Shown: positions 1 to 8,254, counted from the stretch's first letter. The stretch: 15,438 nt of DNA from Patescibacteria group bacterium (GCA_021734825.1 JAIPIE010000013.1:1-15438); one strand, 5' to 3'. A program made the numbers and translations. The notes: a model not told the origin generated them from the sequence alone.

Positions 1-146
1 AGCATTAATCCACAAAATAATAAAAAAGCTAGAGCTAATTGTAAATATATATCACTTAGGTTAAAAAAATGACGCCAAATTAAAAACATCAGAAAATGTC
101 CTAACAAAGCCACAAATATATTGAGACTAAAAAATATATATTTCAT
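1..146 (-). CDS. Partial small hydrophobic membrane protein (N-terminal 48 residues, runs off the left edge)
   Basis: An ATG on the minus strand at 144-146 opens a frame that stays open to the window edge and begins MKYIFFSLNIFVALLGHF. The visible 48 residues are almost all hydrophobic. They form one helix at about residues 3-23, a short polar turn (RHFFNLSDIY) and a second hydrophobic stretch from about residue 35, so this is an integral membrane protein with at least two spans. It starts 34 nt after the enolase stop, in the same direction and with no terminator between, so it is probably the next gene of the same transcript. No Shine-Dalgarno is visible, as for its neighbours. I do not recognise the family. 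The hydrophobic pattern and the same-strand position support a real gene, but the fragment is too short to name. Confidence 0.5.
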   Translation of the reverse strand, partial: MKYIFFSLNIFVALLGHFLMFLIWRHFFNLSDIYLQLALAFLLFCGLM

Positions 147-180
147 AAGCTGATTTTAAATAATATTTATTGAGAAGATT

Positions 181-1470
181 TTACTTTTGCTTAAAGGGAA
201 AGGCCATAAGTTCAGCTTTATCTTCTAGTTCTGAAGAAATAGCTAACAGACGATTATATTTAGCCGTGCGCTCACTGCGACAAGGAGCCCCAGTCTTAAT
301 CTGTCCCGTGCCCATAGCCACCACGAAATCGGCAATAAAAGTATCTTCAGTTTCACCACTGCGATGAGAAACAACACTAGTTAAGCCGTGTTTCCTGGCC
401 AAATTTATAGCCGCGACTGTTTCCGTCAAAGTGCCGATTTGATTAAGTTTAATCAAAACAGAATTAGTGCTTTTTTCTTGCAGGCCTCTTTCTAAGCGCT
501 CAACATTAGTCACGTATAAATCATCACCGACAATCTGAGCATGCGCGGAAAAAGCCTTAGTAAATTCTTGAAAACCTTGCCAATCGTCTTCCGCCAATAC
601 ATCTTCCCAGGAAATAATTGGATGAGCGGCGCTTAACTTTTGATAAAAAGCAATCAATTCCTGACTATTTAATTTTTTATTTTCTTTCTTTAAATCATAA
701 AGACCGTCATGATAAAATTCAGTTGCGGCAGCATCAATACCGAAAGCAATATCTTGTCCGAGCTCATAATTAGCTGCTGCGACTGCTTCTGCTAGTACCT
801 GAAAGGCTTCTTCGTTATTTTTAAAAGCTGGCGCAAAGCCGCCTTCATCACCGACATTAATAGCGTATTGTTTATCTTTTAAAATTTTCTTTAAAGACTG
901 ATAAATCTCTGCACACATTCTAACAGCTTCGGCAAAATTATTAGCCCCCACCGGTATAATCATATATTCCTGAATATCAGTGGCCCAGTTTGCGTGCTTG
1001 CCCCCATTTAAAACATTCATCATCGGCATTGGTAACTTGTATTTACCCTTAAATTGAGGATTGAATTTACTTAAATACTGATATAAGGGCTGATTAGCGT
1101 TTATAGCTGCCGCCCGTGCACAAGCTAGAGAAACGGCGAGCATAGCGTTGGCTCCAATTTTAGCCTTATTACCACTATCATCAAGAGCGATCATGATAGC
1201 ATCAATTTCCGCCTGTCTATCTACTTCTTGTCCGATTAAAGCTGGAGCAATAATATTTTCCACATTAGCAATAGCCCGTAAAACACCAGCGCCATGATAA
1301 CGATTTTTATCATCATCTCTTAACTCAACCGCCTCATAAGAACCAGTAGAAGCTCCTGAAGGAACAGCCGCTGAAGCCTTAACACCATTTTCTAAAATAA
1401 CTTCTGCCGATATAGTCGGCACACCCCTTGAGTCTAAAATTTCTAAAGCTTTAATTGCTTGTATCTTCAT
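181..1470 (-). CDS. eno: Enolase (phosphopyruvate hydratase)
   Basis: Converts 2-phosphoglycerate to phosphoenolpyruvate in the cytoplasm; Mg-dependent. At 429 residues it matches the usual bacterial length (about 430) and is complete. Visible landmarks in order: mobile loop SGASTG with Ser41; GANAMLAVSLA (106-116); NGGKHA with His159 and QEYM with Glu168; the NVGDEGGFAP loop with catalytic Glu209; metal ligands Asp246, Glu289 and Asp316 (in GDDLYVTN); catalytic Lys341 in LIKLNQIGTLTET; VVSHRSGETED with His369-Arg370-Ser371; and IKTGAPCRSER with Lys392. The residue before Glu289 is Trp (SWED) where Ile is common; all ligands are kept, so it should be active. The ATG lies 6 nt after the pyruvate kinase stop, with the A/T-rich leader TTAAAATAAT and no Shine-Dalgarno. 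The pairing puts the enzyme that makes PEP next to the one that uses it. Confidence 0.98.
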   Translation of the reverse strand: MKIQAIKALEILDSRGVPTISAEVILENGVKASAAVPSGASTGSYEAVELRDDDKNRYHGAGVLRAIANVENIIAPALIGQEVDRQAEIDAIMIALDDSGNKAKIGANAMLAVSLACARAAAINANQPLYQYLSKFNPQFKGKYKLPMPMMNVLNGGKHANWATDIQEYMIIPVGANNFAEAVRMCAEIYQSLKKILKDKQYAINVGDEGGFAPAFKNNEEAFQVLAEAVAAANYELGQDIAFGIDAAATEFYHDGLYDLKKENKKLNSQELIAFYQKLSAAHPIISWEDVLAEDDWQGFQEFTKAFSAHAQIVGDDLYVTNVERLERGLQEKSTNSVLIKLNQIGTLTETVAAINLARKHGLTSVVSHRSGETEDTFIADFVVAMGTGQIKTGAPCRSERTAKYNRLLAISSELEDKAELMAFPFKQK

Positions 1471-1476
1471 ATTATT

Positions 1477-2508
1477 TTAATTAATTATGTTTGTTTTATA
1501 AATATTTTCTTCCGTGCGCTTAATTACTTTTTTTAAGATTTTGACCGCCTCCACCGGGAAATCACCCACTGCCGTTTCATCGGACAGCATAATCATATCA
1601 GCCCCATCAAAAACCGCATTAGCAATATCGGAAATTTCGGCTCTGGTCGGATGAGCATTTTTAATCATTGAGGTCATGACCTGCGTAGCAATAATTACCG
1701 GCTTGTTATGCCAATGGGTGTGACGAACTAAATTTTTTTGAATAATTGGTAAATCTTCAATCGGCGTTTCAATGCCCAAATCACCACGAGCCACCATAAT
1801 CGCGTCAGAAGCTGTAATTATTTTATCTATATTTTTTAAGGCGATTCCCCGCTCTATTTTAGAAATAATTTTAATCTTACTTTTCTTACCCAGCAATTTA
1901 CGCAAACGCAAAACATCATTAGCAGTCTGCACAAAAGATAAAGCAATATAATCAGTACCGTTTTTCACGCCAAATTGTGCATCTCTTAAATCCTTGGCAG
2001 TCATTCCTCCTTTTTTAATATTGGTGTCGGGCACATTAATAGCCTTACGTGAATTTAAAACGCCGCCGTTAATCACTTTAGCTGTAATTATTTTATTTTT
2101 TACAGCTATTACTTGAAGCTCAATCGCACCATTGCATAAAAACAGCACTTCTCCTTTTTTAATATCCCGACACAGTTCTAAATTATCAATCGGAATTATA
2201 TCGCCTTTTTTAACATAAGGCTTCTTAGAATAAGTAAAATCATATAACTGATCCTTAAGCATCAAAATACCACCCTCAGGCATAGTCCCCACGCGAATAC
2301 GCGGACCCTGAAGATCAAGCATGATGCTAATTTTTTCTTCGGCACTTAAATTATATCTATCAACAATTTTTTTTATTCTTTTAAACTGCTGGTAATTAGC
2401 ATGAGAAAAATTAATTCGTAACATATTCACGCCGGCTTTAAACAAAGAGAGTAAGCTTTCAGGAGCTTCGCTATTAGGACCAACTGTGGCAATTATTTTT
2501 GTAAGCAT
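1477..2508 (-). CDS. pyk: Pyruvate kinase lacking the C-terminal allosteric domain
   Basis: Transfers phosphate from PEP to ADP, giving pyruvate and ATP. The A (barrel) and B (lid) domains are complete: MLRINFSHA with Arg31, Asn33 and Ser35; LDLQGPRIR with Asp65; the B domain at about 70-165; ISKIERGIA with catalytic Lys217 and metal ligand Glu219; ARGDLGIE with Asp243; IIATQVMTSMI with Thr275; and PTRAEISDIANAVFDGADMIMLSDETA. The protein stops at residue 343, where the barrel ends. Typical bacterial enzymes run on to about 470 residues with a PK_C domain that carries the effector site and part of the tetramer interface. Enolase starts 6 nt later, so no detached C domain follows. Two small deviations are SDETA for the usual SGETA, and CNG where the B domain usually has DDG. 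Catalysis should be possible; classical allosteric control should not. It begins 28 nt after the tgt stop. Confidence 0.95.
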   Translation of the reverse strand: MLTKIIATVGPNSEAPESLLSLFKAGVNMLRINFSHANYQQFKRIKKIVDRYNLSAEEKISIMLDLQGPRIRVGTMPEGGILMLKDQLYDFTYSKKPYVKKGDIIPIDNLELCRDIKKGEVLFLCNGAIELQVIAVKNKIITAKVINGGVLNSRKAINVPDTNIKKGGMTAKDLRDAQFGVKNGTDYIALSFVQTANDVLRLRKLLGKKSKIKIISKIERGIALKNIDKIITASDAIMVARGDLGIETPIEDLPIIQKNLVRHTHWHNKPVIIATQVMTSMIKNAHPTRAEISDIANAVFDGADMIMLSDETAVGDFPVEAVKILKKVIKRTEENIYKTNIIN

Positions 2509-2536
2509 AAGAATATTTTTTATTTATTAATACTAA

Positions 2537-3685
2537 CTAAATCTGACGTAATTCTCTCATCAAACGATTGTAGAATTCCAGGTTATTTAAACTAGCCAAT
2601 CTCTGACCAAGAGGCTCCTTTAATCTAAATAAGTGGTGAAGAAAGGCTTTACTGTAGCAACGCAATTCCGCGATTTCACTGTCGGGATTAATTGGCGAAA
2701 AATCGGTCGCAAAAATGGCATTAGAAATATTTAAATTATAATAAAATTTTGGAAATTTACTCACAGGCTTATTACTTGCTTGTACTTTTTTAAATCCTTT
2801 AAACTTTTTATTAAACAAAAAAAGCTTGCCATGACGCCCTTCACGAGTAGGGATAACGCAGTCAAACATATCCCAGCCCATTAAGTAGCAACGATAGATA
2901 TCTTCAGGCATACCAATGCCGAGAGCAAAGCGCAGCGAGTTTTCTGGCAAGAAAGACGCTGTTTTAAATAAGGTGTGAGCTAAAAAATTTCCATCTTTAT
3001 CAACCGGCCGCGCACCAAAGCCATAGCCATCAAAACCAATAGCAATTAATTCTTGAGCACTAGCAAGCCGTAAATCCTCATAATCTCCTCCTTGAACAAC
3101 CGCAAATAATAAAGGCCTCTTGGCTTCACTTATTTTTCTTTTCTTAATTTGTTTTAAGTATTCAGCTTTACAGCGAGACGCCCAATCAAGACTGCGTCTA
3201 ACAGCAATTTCTAATTTTTCTTTTTTCCAATCGTTAGGTGGACAGTCGTCAAGACATACCATCATGTCAACGCCAAGATCAAACTGAATTTGAATGGACT
3301 TTTCTGGTGTTAATTCATGTTTAGAGCCATTAATGGGAGATTTAAAAGATACTTTATCATCATCAATTTTACCTAAGCCGCTACTGCGGTGAATAAGCGA
3401 AAATACTTGAAAGCCACCAGAATCAGATAATAAAGGCTTAGACCAATCCATAAAAGCATGGACACCACCAGCTTTCTTTATTAATTCCCTGCCTGGCTGT
3501 AAATATAAATGAAAAGTATTGACCACCATCGCCTCGGTTCTTGCCCTGAGCACATCAGTCGAAGTGCTCCCCTTCACATAGGCCCGAGTAGCATCTGGCA
3601 TAAAAAAAGGAGTGGTTAAGGAACCATGAGCCGTCTTAATTGAACCACGGCGAAAATTTTTATTGTTTAATTTATATCCTGACAT
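2537..3685 (-). CDS. tgt: tRNA-guanine transglycosylase (Tgt) homologue without the zinc site
   Basis: TGT-fold enzyme; canonical bacterial members exchange guanine 34 of certain tRNAs for preQ1. At 382 residues it has family length. The core is present: DSGGFQVFSL with Asp88 (Zymomonas D102), LDDCPP with Asp146 (D156), VVQGG with Gln198 (Q203), GIGMPEDI, and MFDCVIPTREGRHG with nucleophile Asp275 (D280). Two parts depart from canon. The zinc ligands Cys318, Cys320, Cys323 and His349 align with Ser336, Ile338, Leu341 and Asn367, although flanking YSKAFLHH, LNISNAIFATDF and NNLEFY are well conserved, so a frameshift is unlikely. The base-binding segment GGLAVGE is replaced by GARPVDKDG at 224-232. 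An insertion of about 16 residues lies near 293-314. The gene starts 3 nt after the DUF11-like gene, which argues for cotranscription. Family membership is sure; the exact substrate is not. Confidence 0.9.
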   Translation of the reverse strand: MSGYKLNNKNFRRGSIKTAHGSLTTPFFMPDATRAYVKGSTSTDVLRARTEAMVVNTFHLYLQPGRELIKKAGGVHAFMDWSKPLLSDSGGFQVFSLIHRSSGLGKIDDDKVSFKSPINGSKHELTPEKSIQIQFDLGVDMMVCLDDCPPNDWKKEKLEIAVRRSLDWASRCKAEYLKQIKKRKISEAKRPLLFAVVQGGDYEDLRLASAQELIAIGFDGYGFGARPVDKDGNFLAHTLFKTASFLPENSLRFALGIGMPEDIYRCYLMGWDMFDCVIPTREGRHGKLFLFNKKFKGFKKVQASNKPVSKFPKFYYNLNISNAIFATDFSPINPDSEIAELRCYSKAFLHHLFRLKEPLGQRLASLNNLEFYNRLMRELRQI

Positions 3686-3688
3686 AAT

Positions 3689-5644
3689 TTATTCTACCCT
3701 ACCGTTATTAGAAAGACCGGCGATATCATCATCCTCCAACTTAGTAGTTCGCGGTTTTGTTTGCATACTTAAATTAGCTCCAGTAGTCTTATCAATGGCG
3801 CGTACTACGGCGCCAGGAGAAAGTACTAATATTTTATTACGATCAGCCTCGCTAGGTATAACACTAATACTAAATTCAGCATCAGCGCGATAAACAGATA
3901 CTGGCAATAAGCCCAAACGCCAAACAACCTGACGCCTAGCTTGGTCATATTGAATTGTCCCCACATTGGTATGGTCATTATTTGACCAATTAACACCCAT
4001 AGGCAAATCAAGAGTAACCTCTACCTGACTTAAATCATGTAAATTATTTTTCACTGTCCAATAAACACGCACGCTTGTCTCCTCATTAACCCTGGGTGGC
4101 AATGGTCCAGACCCAACCGGCATATTATCTTCATTGAAATATAAGAATTTATCAAGCAGAATTAAATCACTATTAATGACACTCTTAATGGTATTACTGC
4201 GATTATCTTCATTTAACTCTTTATCATTATTTAAGCTATACTGAGCATAGCTTGTAATATATGTATCAGCCCCTAAATCACTAACAGAAAAATCTTTAAC
4301 CGCTAGGGTGAAATCAATACTGCCTGTTTGTCCAGGCGATAGCTCGGCTAGGGTTGGAATTTCTTCTTTTGTCCACATAATTGCATCACCAGATAAGCTG
4401 CCTCGATGAGTATCATTAAGGACGGTCCAGTCAACAAAATCGCCTTTAACCACCGCCATCAAGACTAAGTCATAAATACTAGCGTCGCCATTATTAGAAT
4501 AAGATAGGCTATAATCTAATTTATCGCCGAAATTAATAGCTTGATCGCTTTTTTCACCATTAAGAGATAGGGCGATATTTAAATCGCTTTTCATAACCTC
4601 AAAGATAATAGTTTTTTCCCAAAACACTAAATCTCGGCCATCAGCTTCTTTTTTATATAAACGAATACTTAAGTTTTCTTGATCTTGATTTTTTGATTCC
4701 AAACTAAAATCAACGGGCACCGACAATTTATCCTCTGAATCATAAGGAAGTCCGCTTATCCGCCATTTTCTTTCAGCCACAGCTTCGCTTTGTATTAATA
4801 AGGGAGTGCTGGAAGCATTCAACTCCGGATTTTTAATTTTAAAATTATCTGAAGCAGATAATTCCAAATAATATTCAGCTAAATCATTATTCTTAAAATT
4901 ATTGAAATTGAGTTTAAGCTCGTTATTCTGTCCGACAAGAGCTGTGTTTAAATAATCAAGCGAAACGTTAAAGCCAATGCCAGAGATAACAGTGTTAGCG
5001 CTGCTTTCTTTTTTAAATTCACTAGAGAAATTCGCTGGAATATAATTTAACTTAGCTATAATAACGTTAGCAGAATCAACTGGTGACACTAGATAGCCAC
5101 TTACAGTAATAACGCCAGAAGCACCCGGATCGAGGCCTCCTAAAAACCAAGCATTAATACCATCACTAGGCGGGGTACTTTCAATCTGAACAAAACTAGA
5201 GGGTAAAATTAATTCCAATTTGACCGCCGATAAAGCTATGCCACTAGCATTGCTATAATTTATATGGTAGGAGATTACTTCTCCCACCAAGGCCTTTTCT
5301 GGGGCCTGAATACTTAAAATAACGTTATCCGTGCTAGCTGGACGATTAAAATAGTAATAATAGGCACCGTAAGCTCCACAAACAAAAATAGTTAAAACAA
5401 ATAACTGTTTAAATAAAACAATCAATGTTAAACGCTTACGTTTTTTCACCTTACTAACATCAACTAAATTTCCTTTATTATCATGATAAATAGCAGATAA
5501 GTGACTATCCATTTCTTCTGCCATCACCTCTTTTCTAATTGCTCGTTCAAAGCGATCTACCTCATCTTCATCTGGCAAGGGGCGTTCTAAAAAAGCAGAA
5601 GGTTTAGCTGTTTTTCTTGAATTTATTTTTTTTATGGCTGACAT
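3689..5644 (-). CDS. DUF11-like repeat surface protein with one transmembrane segment
   Basis: 651 residues. A charged cytoplasmic tail (1-70; acidic PDEDEVDRFE, then basic KVKKRKR before the membrane) leads into one transmembrane helix at about 72-97 ending in a Tyr-rich edge (GAYGAYYYYF). The remaining roughly 550 residues are Ser/Thr/Asn/Asp-rich and beta-type, predicted outside. They read as about four Ig-like modules (near 106-225, 225-350, 355-490 and 490-640). The first (VGEVISYHINYSNASG, then LILPSSF) and third (FGDKLDYSLSYSNNGD) show the DUF11 pattern of a G-D/E-x-(I/L)-x-Y strand followed by an asparagine turn; the fourth has ETSVRVYWTVKNN and LDLPMGVNW. The positive-inside rule gives N-in, C-out. 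There is no cell-wall sorting signal. It sits 54 nt downstream of the DUF4012 gene, the same pairing I associate with CPR genomes. The role is probably structural or adhesive at the surface; no enzymatic motif is visible. Confidence 0.75.
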   Translation of the reverse strand: MSAIKKINSRKTAKPSAFLERPLPDEDEVDRFERAIRKEVMAEEMDSHLSAIYHDNKGNLVDVSKVKKRKRLTLIVLFKQLFVLTIFVCGAYGAYYYYFNRPASTDNVILSIQAPEKALVGEVISYHINYSNASGIALSAVKLELILPSSFVQIESTPPSDGINAWFLGGLDPGASGVITVSGYLVSPVDSANVIIAKLNYIPANFSSEFKKESSANTVISGIGFNVSLDYLNTALVGQNNELKLNFNNFKNNDLAEYYLELSASDNFKIKNPELNASSTPLLIQSEAVAERKWRISGLPYDSEDKLSVPVDFSLESKNQDQENLSIRLYKKEADGRDLVFWEKTIIFEVMKSDLNIALSLNGEKSDQAINFGDKLDYSLSYSNNGDASIYDLVLMAVVKGDFVDWTVLNDTHRGSLSGDAIMWTKEEIPTLAELSPGQTGSIDFTLAVKDFSVSDLGADTYITSYAQYSLNNDKELNEDNRSNTIKSVINSDLILLDKFLYFNEDNMPVGSGPLPPRVNEETSVRVYWTVKNNLHDLSQVEVTLDLPMGVNWSNNDHTNVGTIQYDQARRQVVWRLGLLPVSVYRADAEFSISVIPSEADRNKILVLSPGAVVRAIDKTTGANLSMQTKPRTTKLEDDDIAGLSNNGRVE

Positions 5645-5665
5645 GTATTTAAAAGTGTCTAGATT

Positions 5666-5674
5666 GTTATAGCA
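5666..5674 (-). promoter_or_regulatory. Candidate internal promoter (extended -10) before the DUF11-like gene
   Basis: In the 54-nt gap between the DUF4012 and DUF11-like genes the minus strand carries TGC-TATAAC. This is an extended -10 element: TG, one base, and a hexamer matching TATAAT at five of six positions. No good -35 box stands 16-18 nt upstream, which is tolerable for an extended -10. The predicted start site leaves a leader of about 15 nt before the ATG at 5644. If real, it would let the DUF11-like gene, tgt, pyk and eno be expressed apart from the upstream surface genes. It is a sequence match only. Confidence 0.4.
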
Positions 5675-5698
5675 TGCTTAACAAAATAGAGAAATCAT

Positions 5699-8245
5699 TT
5701 ATTTTTCAATTAAGACTGCCTGCACTAAGTCTTGTTTTAAGTCTAATTGTTTATTCCAAGCAACGGTTTGCGGATATAGCCAGGCGACGCGCCAGCTTAA
5801 AGGCATAGATAAACTTAGGTCAATTTGAGTATTATTGGCCCCTGGTTGCTTTTGTACTAGTAAAGAAAAAGGCATTCTTTCATAAGAATTATTACCCAAT
5901 AAATTATCTAGACTGACTAGCCAACTTTTATCACTTACTGCCTGACTCTTGCTCAACTTAAACGGCAAGCGATAGCGTAAGTGGACTACAGAGGTTTGAC
6001 CGGGATCGGTCATCACCCAATTAGCAAAGACGGTTTTATTGGCTTCCGTATAAATCTTGGTGCCACTATCTAAATCTGTTCTTGCTCTAGCCTCTGTTTC
6101 CAATACAAGCGGGTAATCCTGCCAGTCTTCTTCAGGTCTTTCAAAGTAAGCAGCGTCTGGCTGAGTAAAGCCATCAGCACTTAAGAGCGAGCTGCCATAA
6201 GGCACATAAACACGTAACCAATCAACGTTACGCACACCACTTAAAATCTCGTTCTTTAAACCAGTGTGAGTGCGGTAGATGCTGAGATTATCAATAACAC
6301 TACCGTCGGTCATAATTTCAATTGAATGTTGAATTCTTTCCGTCATTTTACGATCACTTTTCTGTCCAGCAATATTAGTATGCGCTACCATTAAATAATC
6401 ATATTTTGTATCTAACATTTTACCATCCAGATGATAACGGCTAATTTTAGATTGTAAGTCGGAATCATTAAAATAAAGAAGAATATTTTTTGCGCTTAAA
6501 TTGTCTTCTAGGGCCATTAAAAGAGCGGGCAAATTATCCTTACTTAAAACCTCCGGCAGCTTCTCCACGATAATTGCCATTAAATCACCAATTATTTTTT
6601 TGGGTTTATTTTCTGGACTGTCCGCCACGTTAGCCACTAACTCAGGATGAGTCTTTATTAAATTATCTTTTTCAACTGTGGTTTGAATAAGTTCCCAAAA
6701 ATTATCCGCATCAATCGTCATGCCATAATCCTGTTGTAAATCAATCGGCCCTGTTATTTTTAATAAGCTGGCTAAGACGTCAGGAGTAAAACTAATAACC
6801 CCATCAACAGTTGGTCCATCGCTTTTTTCATAAAACCACATTAAAGCTTGAGCGCTGCTCGGCCAATCGGGCCACCAATTCGCATCCCAAAAATACCAAC
6901 GAGGACTGACTAGTTGCAAGGCCTGCGGCGCTTTAATAAAAGAGCGCATGCCAGCCTCGGTGTCATAAGAACCACCAGCTGGAACTTCTATTTTTTTAAT
7001 CTGACCATCACGAATATCAACTAATGCATAACTGCCAAAAAAACCTCCCGAGCCTCTCATTTCACTATTATTTTGAAAAACTAACAAGTAGCGCTTATCC
7101 TGACTAACCCCTAAAAAATTTTTTATTTCTTTGGCGGAACTTAATAAAGAATCTAGTGCTTTAACTGTCAAATCAGTCTGCTTACGGAAAGAGTTGAACT
7201 GTGCTTGATATTCTACGGGCAGACTTTCAGGGGGAATATCCTCTAGTTGTTTCTGGAGCGAGATGGCGCTAGTTAGAGCCAGTTCGCCATGCTCAACAAA
7301 AGAGTCAATAAGCTTGCCCCAACTTTTTTCTTGATTATCACCTAACATGGCGTCGCCAGCGGCACTCAAGTGTTGCCCGAAAGAAGCGGCCGCAGCTCCT
7401 GCAGCCAAAAACTTTTTACCGGAAGCAGCCAACTTAATTTTTGGATTCTTAGAAAAAGAAGCAAATGATAAGAGCCAATCATCCACGCGACCTAATTCTT
7501 CTTGAGCAGCACTGAAATTTGCAGCTGCCTCAGCAAAATTTGATTCTGCTCCAGGAAGATTTAGTTGCGTAGCATCATCAGAGGCAGCGGCTAAATTATC
7601 AAAAGCGGAATAAGAGCGGCTAATGACCCTATCCTTTAAATTATTAAAATCCAAGACTTTAAAATAAGCTAATATTTTAAAAGGTAAAATGATTAAAATA
7701 AGGGCAACTATAAAAGTAAAGACCGAGCGATACCAAACAAGGAGATACTCAGATTGTGGTTCTATTTTTTTATGCTCACTCTTCAGCCTGGGACACTGCT
7801 TGCTTAAATGCTTAAATTTTAAAACAGAAGCATAAACAAAATCATTAAATTCCGAGCGATTTAAATGACTCTTAAAATTATAACGTAAGCGGGGATATAC
7901 ATTTTTCTTACTAAAAATAATATGACCCCTGCTTTTTAGACCAGACCAAAACTGTGTTAAAGAGATACGCGAATAAAAAGGTTTTCGTTTTTCTTCGCCA
8001 GACAAAACAGAAGCTAAAAAATTAAACTTGGCTCTACTGGAAGCTAAAGTTAAACGACCCTCAAAAATATTCTTTCTTCGATCTGCTTTTGAGATTTTTT
8101 TTATTTTTTGAATATGTTTTTTCTCTGGCTGTAATGCTTTAGCATTTGCCTGTTTTTGATTTAACTGCGAACGCAAATCTACCACAAAAGAATCGGTTGA
8201 CCGAACAAAATTAAATGGCTGATTGTGCTTTCTATTTACAGGCAT
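5699..8245 (-). CDS. DUF4012 domain membrane protein
   Basis: 848 residues. A strongly basic cytoplasmic N-terminal region of about 170 residues precedes a single transmembrane helix at about 174-196. An Ala/Ser-rich helical stretch (215-375) follows outside the membrane, then the DUF4012 core from about 376. Core landmarks are YLLVFQNNSEMRGSGGFFGS (386-405), the aromatic DANWWPDWPSSA (454-465), VDGVISFTPDVLASLLKITG (480-499) and N-x-x-G-x-KSD at 624-631. A beta-rich C-terminal region follows. The gene is 9 nt upstream of nothing but belongs to a tight run: it starts 9 nt after the GT4 stop. DUF4012 has no established biochemical role that I know of. Its placement between a glycosyltransferase and a surface protein suggests envelope glycan assembly or attachment. 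No Shine-Dalgarno is seen. The domain call is firm; the function is unknown. Confidence 0.85.
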   Translation of the reverse strand: MPVNRKHNQPFNFVRSTDSFVVDLRSQLNQKQANAKALQPEKKHIQKIKKISKADRRKNIFEGRLTLASSRAKFNFLASVLSGEEKRKPFYSRISLTQFWSGLKSRGHIIFSKKNVYPRLRYNFKSHLNRSEFNDFVYASVLKFKHLSKQCPRLKSEHKKIEPQSEYLLVWYRSVFTFIVALILIILPFKILAYFKVLDFNNLKDRVISRSYSAFDNLAAASDDATQLNLPGAESNFAEAAANFSAAQEELGRVDDWLLSFASFSKNPKIKLAASGKKFLAAGAAAASFGQHLSAAGDAMLGDNQEKSWGKLIDSFVEHGELALTSAISLQKQLEDIPPESLPVEYQAQFNSFRKQTDLTVKALDSLLSSAKEIKNFLGVSQDKRYLLVFQNNSEMRGSGGFFGSYALVDIRDGQIKKIEVPAGGSYDTEAGMRSFIKAPQALQLVSPRWYFWDANWWPDWPSSAQALMWFYEKSDGPTVDGVISFTPDVLASLLKITGPIDLQQDYGMTIDADNFWELIQTTVEKDNLIKTHPELVANVADSPENKPKKIIGDLMAIIVEKLPEVLSKDNLPALLMALEDNLSAKNILLYFNDSDLQSKISRYHLDGKMLDTKYDYLMVAHTNIAGQKSDRKMTERIQHSIEIMTDGSVIDNLSIYRTHTGLKNEILSGVRNVDWLRVYVPYGSSLLSADGFTQPDAAYFERPEEDWQDYPLVLETEARARTDLDSGTKIYTEANKTVFANWVMTDPGQTSVVHLRYRLPFKLSKSQAVSDKSWLVSLDNLLGNNSYERMPFSLLVQKQPGANNTQIDLSLSMPLSWRVAWLYPQTVAWNKQLDLKQDLVQAVLIEK

Positions 8246-8254
8246 GATTAATTA

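Noticed and set aside
170..367. 65-codon open frame on the plus strand
   Set aside because: It lies opposite the enolase C-terminus, has no family resemblance and no promoter, and is an antisense shadow.
3663..3893. 76-codon open frame on the plus strand across the tgt/DUF11-like junction
   Set aside because: Antisense to two genes with clear protein evidence; composition reflects their reversed codons.
5672..5677. GCATGC palindrome beside the internal promoter
   Set aside because: Six bases, expected by chance; no second copy with context.
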